This document shows, piece after piece, positions 60,938-64,000 of a stretch of 64,000 bases of DNA; position 1 is the stretch's first letter, and each line of letters opens with the position of its first letter. This DNA comes from Roseateles_B sp041906185 (GTDB lineage Bacteria > Pseudomonadota > Gammaproteobacteria > Burkholderiales > Burkholderiaceae_C), in the NCBI GenBank assembly GCA_041906185.1, contig JAYRJQ010000011.1, positions 62,001 through 126,000 on the forward strand, read 5' to 3'. Below the pieces are notes generated by a model, which saw nothing but the letters and a program-made list of their open reading frames with translations, was not told where the DNA came from and searched no databases. Both the position numbers and the translations under genes were made by a program.

Positions 60938-61108
60938 TTACTTGGCCACGTCGCAGTCGCTGCCGCTGCAGGTCTCGCCCTTCTCGGGGACGTGACCGCC
61001 CGCCACGTGCTGCAGCTCTTCGGTGCTCAGCTCGACGGCCAGCTTGCGGGCCAGGACGCGCTCAGCTTGCACGGCCACGGGGGCCGGGGTCTTGATTTCT
61101 TGAGTCAT
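60938..61108 (-). CDS. RiPP precursor peptide (putative graspetide) with Gly-Gly leader
   Basis: The 56-residue peptide has a leader, MTQEIKTPAP to VAGG, containing an amphipathic helix (ERVLARKLAVELSTEELQHV). A double-Gly cleavage site at 37-38 is followed by an 18-residue core (HVPEKGETCSGSDCDVAK). The core has two Glu and two Asp plus one Thr and two Ser, the acceptor and donor residues an ATP-grasp ligase would join, as well as two Lys and two Cys. It is 52 bases upstream of the maturase gene on the same strand. TTGGAGAA precedes the ATG at 61108, so the longer frame to 61222 is not used. No known core motif such as TxKxPSD is present. Confidence 0.82.
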   Translation of the reverse strand: MTQEIKTPAPVAVQAERVLARKLAVELSTEELQHVAGGHVPEKGETCSGSDCDVAK

Positions 61109-61182
61109 GGGGTTCTCCAATGTGTGAAATGCCCGGCTCCCTCGCCGGGCGGCGCGAGTCTGGCACGGGAACTGATCCGTTA

Positions 61183-61222
61183 TTGGATGCGCAAAGTCAC
61201 GCCTGTAAGACCTTACATCCAA
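61183..61222. promoter_or_regulatory. Nested inverted repeats upstream of the RiPP precursor
   Basis: TGTAAG-AC-CTTACA is a perfect 6-base dyad at 61204-61217. It is partly enclosed by TTGGATG (61183-61189) and CATCCAA (61216-61222). This lies 75-115 bases before the precursor start, where a promoter is expected, and looks like an operator. I do not recognise the regulator. Confidence 0.45.
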
Positions 61223-61273
61223 CGTCTTTGGGATGGACTTCGGCGCCCTTCGGCGCAGCCATGCGCCGGCGTC

Positions 61274-62062
61274 TCAGACGCCGTACTGCCGCCGCAGCGC
61301 CTCCACCCGGCCCTGCCGCCGGAGCTGATCGAGCCCCTCCTGCAGCGCCTGGGCGAGCGGCCTGGCGCCGGGGACCACGCCGAACCAGTAGGCGCCGTCG
61401 CCGTCGAGCTCCTGGACGGGCCGCAGCGCATCGCTCGGCAGGCCCTGCTGGCGGGCCGCCCAGACCGCGGCGAGCTCGTTCATGGCCATGAAGTCGGCCC
61501 GCCCCGCCACCAGCATGCGCACCGCCGTCGCATAGTTGACCGAGACCTGCAGCTGCGCGGCCGGCACGTGGAACTCCTCCAGCAGCTTGCGGTGCGTGGC
61601 GGTGCCCTTGTTCACCACCACCTGCGCGCTGCCCAGGCGCGACCAGCCCTTGAACTCGAGGTCCTGGCGCTGGGCGAGGCGGTAGAGCATCACGCGGCGG
61701 CGCAGGACCGGGCCGATCCACTGGTACATCTCCTCGCGCTCGGGCAGGCGCACCAGCGGGAAGGCGACGACGCTCGGGCCGAGCATGGCGGACTGCTGCA
61801 GGCGCAGAAAGGGCTGGATCTCGACCGCCGCCGGCAGGCCCAGCTGGGCGGCCAGCTCGCGGAACAGGTCGACGAAAAGGCCCTGGACGCGCCCGCCTTC
61901 CTCGTAGCTCAGGGGCGGCAGGGAATGCGCATAGCCGAGGAGCTGGTCCAGGCCCGGCACCGGGGAGGCCCAGGCCGGCAGGCCGCCGGCGCCGGTGGCC
62001 AGCAGCGCCCGGAGGCAGGCGCGGCGGGTTGGAGGCCGGGGCGGCGGGCGGTGGGCACACAT
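61274..62062 (-). CDS. Periplasmic solute-binding-like protein (SBP_bac_3 type)
   Basis: The protein has about 262 residues, a signal segment (RACLRALLATGAGGLPAWAS) and the bilobed fold of small amino-acid receptors. Visible motifs are YAHSLPPLSYEEGGRVQGLF, VDLFRELAAQLGLP and, in the second lobe, FMAMNELAAVWAARQQGL. No transporter genes are adjacent. It belongs to the same lone binding-protein type as those at 29.5 and 42-44 kb. It is 165 bases upstream of the RiPP precursor on the same strand, but the palindrome between suggests separate control. The start at 62071 (MEGMCAHR) is an alternative. Confidence 0.8.
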   Translation of the reverse strand: MCAHRPPPRPPTRRACLRALLATGAGGLPAWASPVPGLDQLLGYAHSLPPLSYEEGGRVQGLFVDLFRELAAQLGLPAAVEIQPFLRLQQSAMLGPSVVAFPLVRLPEREEMYQWIGPVLRRRVMLYRLAQRQDLEFKGWSRLGSAQVVVNKGTATHRKLLEEFHVPAAQLQVSVNYATAVRMLVAGRADFMAMNELAAVWAARQQGLPSDALRPVQELDGDGAYWFGVVPGARPLAQALQEGLDQLRRQGRVEALRRQYGV

Positions 62063-62214
62063 GCCCTCCATGATGGCGGCCGAGCCTGCCTGAAGCTGAC
62101 GGCGCGGCCCGCCGAGGGGCGCTTGTGTGACTTGTCACCGCTGTCGGCCCGGATCGCAGGGCATGCCGCTGCTCGTCGCCGCCCGCCGCCGCCCATCACC
62201 GGCGAGGGCTTCGC

Positions 62215-62228
62215 TTGACTTGGCTCAA
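62215..62228 (+). promoter_or_regulatory. FNR/ANR-like box upstream of moaA
   Basis: TTGACTTGGCTCAA has the TTGA-N6-TCAA form of FNR/ANR sites inside the larger inverted repeat GCTTGA/TCAAGC. It is centred about 60 bases before the moaA start. FNR-type activation of moaA would fit the molybdenum-cofactor demand of anaerobic respiration. Prediction only. Confidence 0.45.
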
Positions 62229-62281
62229 GCCGATTTCCCTTGCCGCGGCGCCGGGCGGCGGCGCGCGGCACAATGGCCGCC

Positions 62282-63418
62282 ATGTCCGAACGTGTGATCC
62301 CCCTGCTGGACCAGCGCCAGCGCTCCCCGGTGCCGCCGCTGCCGGCCGGGATCGCCCTGCCCGCGCCCGGCGCCGCCCTGCTGGACGCCCGCGGTCGGCC
62401 TCTGCGCGACCTGCGCATCTCGGTGACGGACCGCTGCAACTTCCGCTGCAGCTACTGCATGCCGAAGGAGGTCTTCGACCACTACCACCCCTTCCTGTCG
62501 CACGGGGAGCTGCTGAGCTTCGAGGAGATCACCCGGCTCGCCCGCGTCTTCGTGCGCTTGGGGGTGCAGAAGCTGCGGCTGACGGGTGGCGAGCCGCTGC
62601 TGCGCAAGCACGTGGAGCGCCTCGTCGAGCTGCTGGCGCCCCTGCGCACGCCCGAGGGCCAGCCGCTGGACCTCACGCTGACGACCAACGGCTCGCTGCT
62701 CGCCCGCAAGGCCCGGGCGCTCAAGGATGCCGGCCTGCGGCGCGTCACCGTGAGCCTGGATGCGCTGGACGACGCCATCTTCCAGCGCATGAACGACGTC
62801 GGCTTCCCGGTGGGCGAGGTGCTGGCGGGCATCGAGGCCGCGCAGGCCGCGGGCCTCGGGCCCATCAAGGTCAATATGGTGGTCAAGCGCGGCACGAACG
62901 AGGACCAGATCGTCCCGCTCGCCCGGCATTTCCGGGGCACGGGCGTGATCCTGCGCTTCATCGAGTACATGGACGTCGGCGCGAGCAACGGCTGGCGCAT
63001 GGACGAGGTCCTGCCCTCCGCCGAAGTGCTGGCGCGGCTGCGCGAGCACTGGGCGCTGGTGCCGCTCTCGGCCAGCGCGCCGGGCGAGACGGCCGAGCGC
63101 TGGGGCTATGCCGACGGCTCGGGCGAGATCGGCCTCATCTCCAGCGTCACCCAGGCCTTCTGCGGGGACTGCAACCGCGCGCGGCTCTCGACCGAGGGCC
63201 AGCTCTACACCTGCCTCTTCGCCAGCGGCGGCCATGACCTGCGCGCGCTGCTGCGCGGTGAGCGCGGTCAGGACCGGCTCGACGACGACGCCCTCGCCGC
63301 CACGCTGGCCGGCCTGTGGAACCGGCGCGCGGACCGCTACTCCGAGCTGCGCTCGCAGCTCTCGGCCGAGCCGGGGAGCGGGCAGCGGCGGATCGAGATG
63401 CACTACATCGGCGGATGA
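62282..63418 (+). CDS. moaA: GTP 3',8-cyclase MoaA (molybdenum cofactor biosynthesis)
   Basis: This is a 378-residue radical-SAM enzyme. The N-terminal cluster motif is TDRCNFRCSYCMP (Cys52, 56 and 59), the SAM-binding GGEPLLRKH follows, and the C-terminal [4Fe-4S] Cys lie in FCGDCNRARLS and LYTCLF. The protein ends in the conserved Gly-Gly needed for activity. It makes the first intermediate of molybdenum-cofactor synthesis from GTP with MoaC. The start at 62282 (MSERVIPL) is chosen, although an ATG nine bases earlier is possible. It supplies cofactor to enzymes such as the formate dehydrogenase 9 kb upstream. Confidence 0.95.
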   Translation: MSERVIPLLDQRQRSPVPPLPAGIALPAPGAALLDARGRPLRDLRISVTDRCNFRCSYCMPKEVFDHYHPFLSHGELLSFEEITRLARVFVRLGVQKLRLTGGEPLLRKHVERLVELLAPLRTPEGQPLDLTLTTNGSLLARKARALKDAGLRRVTVSLDALDDAIFQRMNDVGFPVGEVLAGIEAAQAAGLGPIKVNMVVKRGTNEDQIVPLARHFRGTGVILRFIEYMDVGASNGWRMDEVLPSAEVLARLREHWALVPLSASAPGETAERWGYADGSGEIGLISSVTQAFCGDCNRARLSTEGQLYTCLFASGGHDLRALLRGERGQDRLDDDALAATLAGLWNRRADRYSELRSQLSAEPGSGQRRIEMHYIGG

Positions 63419-63420
63419 TG

Positions 63421-63510
63421 GGCTCCCCCCCTACCGGCTTCGCCGGCCCCCCCGGGGGCACGGCCGTAGGACCGGCGAAGCCGGATCCTCGGCCGTCGCT
63501 GGGGGGCCCG
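63421..63510. repeat. Dispersed hairpin repeat, copy C (after moaA)
   Basis: It begins three bases after the moaA stop region with GGCTCCCCCCCTACCGGCTT, then a C-tract/G-tract dyad, and ends CCGGCGAAGCCGGATCCTCGG. This is the same order as copies A and B near paaE, with a GC-rich extra dyad at the end. Confidence 0.75.
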
Positions 63511-63607
63511 GCTGGCGCGGGCCGGTTGGTGGGGCGTTTGGTGGGGCATGCTGGCCGGGTGCACGGATTGCCCGCGGCAGGGCGCATTGACTGACCGCGA
63601 GTTCCCC

Positions 63608-63964
63608 ATGCCGCCCTCTCCTCCCGAACACTTCCAGCAGGCCCTCACGGACTGGTTCACGCCGGCGGTGCGGCGGCGGGCGCTGCTGTTCACGGTGCTC
63701 AGCTTCCTGGTGCCCTGGCTGCTGGGCGCTTGGATCAAGCTGGGGCAGCAGCCCGGCTTGCACAACGACGCGGAACGGCAGCAGCTGCTGGTGGACTACA
63801 TGGTCATGGGCGCCATCCTCTTCAGCCTGAGCATGGTGCTGACGTGGCTGATCGGCACGTGGATCCTCGCGGTGATGAAGGGGCGGCAGGTGCTGGGGGA
63901 CGACTTCCCCGAGGAGACCCACCGCCCGAGCCCGGCCGATGACCGGCCGCGACCCCGTGTCTGA
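63608..63964 (+). CDS. Small two-helix membrane protein, unknown function
   Basis: The 118-residue protein has two transmembrane helices (about 25-45, ALLFTVLSFLVPWLLGAWI; about 65-90, MVMGAILFSLSMVLTWLIGT) and short charged ends. The C-terminus is Pro/Asp/Arg-rich. I do not recognise a family. The ATG at 63608 is chosen over an in-frame ATG 20 codons upstream, which would run into the region after repeat copy C. The gene ends 36 bases before the window edge. Confidence 0.65.
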   Translation: MPPSPPEHFQQALTDWFTPAVRRRALLFTVLSFLVPWLLGAWIKLGQQPGLHNDAERQQLLVDYMVMGAILFSLSMVLTWLIGTWILAVMKGRQVLGDDFPEETHRPSPADDRPRPRV

Positions 63965-64000
63965 GGCACTCACGGCCCGCCCGGCGCCCACGCCGGCGCA

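Noticed and set aside
59374..61108. A second ATP-grasp ligase or N-acetyltransferase of a full microviridin cluster
   Set aside because: No MvdC or MvdB partner lies between or beside the genes. The GNAT at 58552-59010 is outside a hairpin and separated from the operon, so its link to the peptide is not supported.
61109..61222. Longer version of the RiPP precursor starting at 61222
   Set aside because: The extra 38 residues overlap the palindromes and promoter region and do not look like a leader; a ribosome site precedes the shorter start.

Overview
The window is a stretch of very GC-rich chromosomal DNA with densely packed genes, short intergenic gaps, and no rRNA, tRNA, insertion sequence, prophage or CRISPR array that I can recognise. 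The gene content suggests a betaproteobacterium of the order Burkholderiales, probably of the Rubrivivax/Leptothrix/Roseateles kind. The main reasons are an NAD-linked formate dehydrogenase operon in the order fdsG-fdsB-fdsA-fdhD-fdsD, an aerobic phenylacetate operon with a TetR-type PaaR operator, and several cytochrome c and MFS/ABC genes of that flavour. This assignment is inference from gene content, not a phylogeny.

Region 1 (1-13.4 kb) is mixed housekeeping and accessory DNA. It holds a truncated histidine phosphatase and an exported flavin amine oxidase with a cytochrome c and an exported RidA, which together look like one periplasmic amine-dehydrogenation module. It continues with an orphan pstS, a membrane-anchored Ser/Thr kinase, a cytochrome c with an expanded repeat in its leader, and a penicillin-acylase-like Ntn hydrolase. 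A 471-base gap there folds into several hairpins. A membrane-tethered receiver protein, a GNAT acetyltransferase and a TPR protein follow.

Region 2 (13.5-25.0 kb) is the phenylacetate catabolic cluster. paaY is divergent from paaG-paaI-paaK-paaABCDE, paaR, a solute-binding protein and paaZ. A perfect 14-base PaaR-type palindrome lies in the divergent gap. paaF, paaH and paaJ are not in the window, so the beta-oxidation end of the pathway must be encoded elsewhere. The same dispersed hairpin repeat sits after paaD, after paaE and, 42 kb away, after moaA.

Region 3 (25-44 kb) holds exported and transport proteins. These are a glutamine cyclotransferase, a large VIT/TPR/DUF2135 protein, a DUF1161 protein, an S46 dipeptidyl peptidase, a VWH-motif protein with a cysteine-rich tail, a MATE exporter and a lipoprotein. 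A dppBCA-like ABC operon without ATPases ends in an amidase, and a PfkB sugar kinase and two tandem paralogous periplasmic proteins follow.

Region 4 (43.9-53.4 kb) is the formate module: a LysR regulator, an OFA-family oxalate/formate-type transporter, an HPP membrane protein and fdsG, fdsB, fdsA, fdhD and fdsD. The molybdenum-cofactor gene moaA lies 9 kb further on.

Region 5 (53.4-64 kb) is accessory. It has a membrane-protein/TerB-like pair, several small exported proteins of unknown function, the tail of a lost alpha/beta hydrolase, and a compact minus-strand RiPP cluster. The cluster consists of a 56-residue precursor with a Gly-Gly leader, an MvdD-like ATP-grasp maturase and an exported DUF6624 protein. 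It is the strongest candidate in the window for an undescribed system (a graspetide-type, omega-ester peptide). A periplasmic binding protein, moaA and a small membrane protein close the window.
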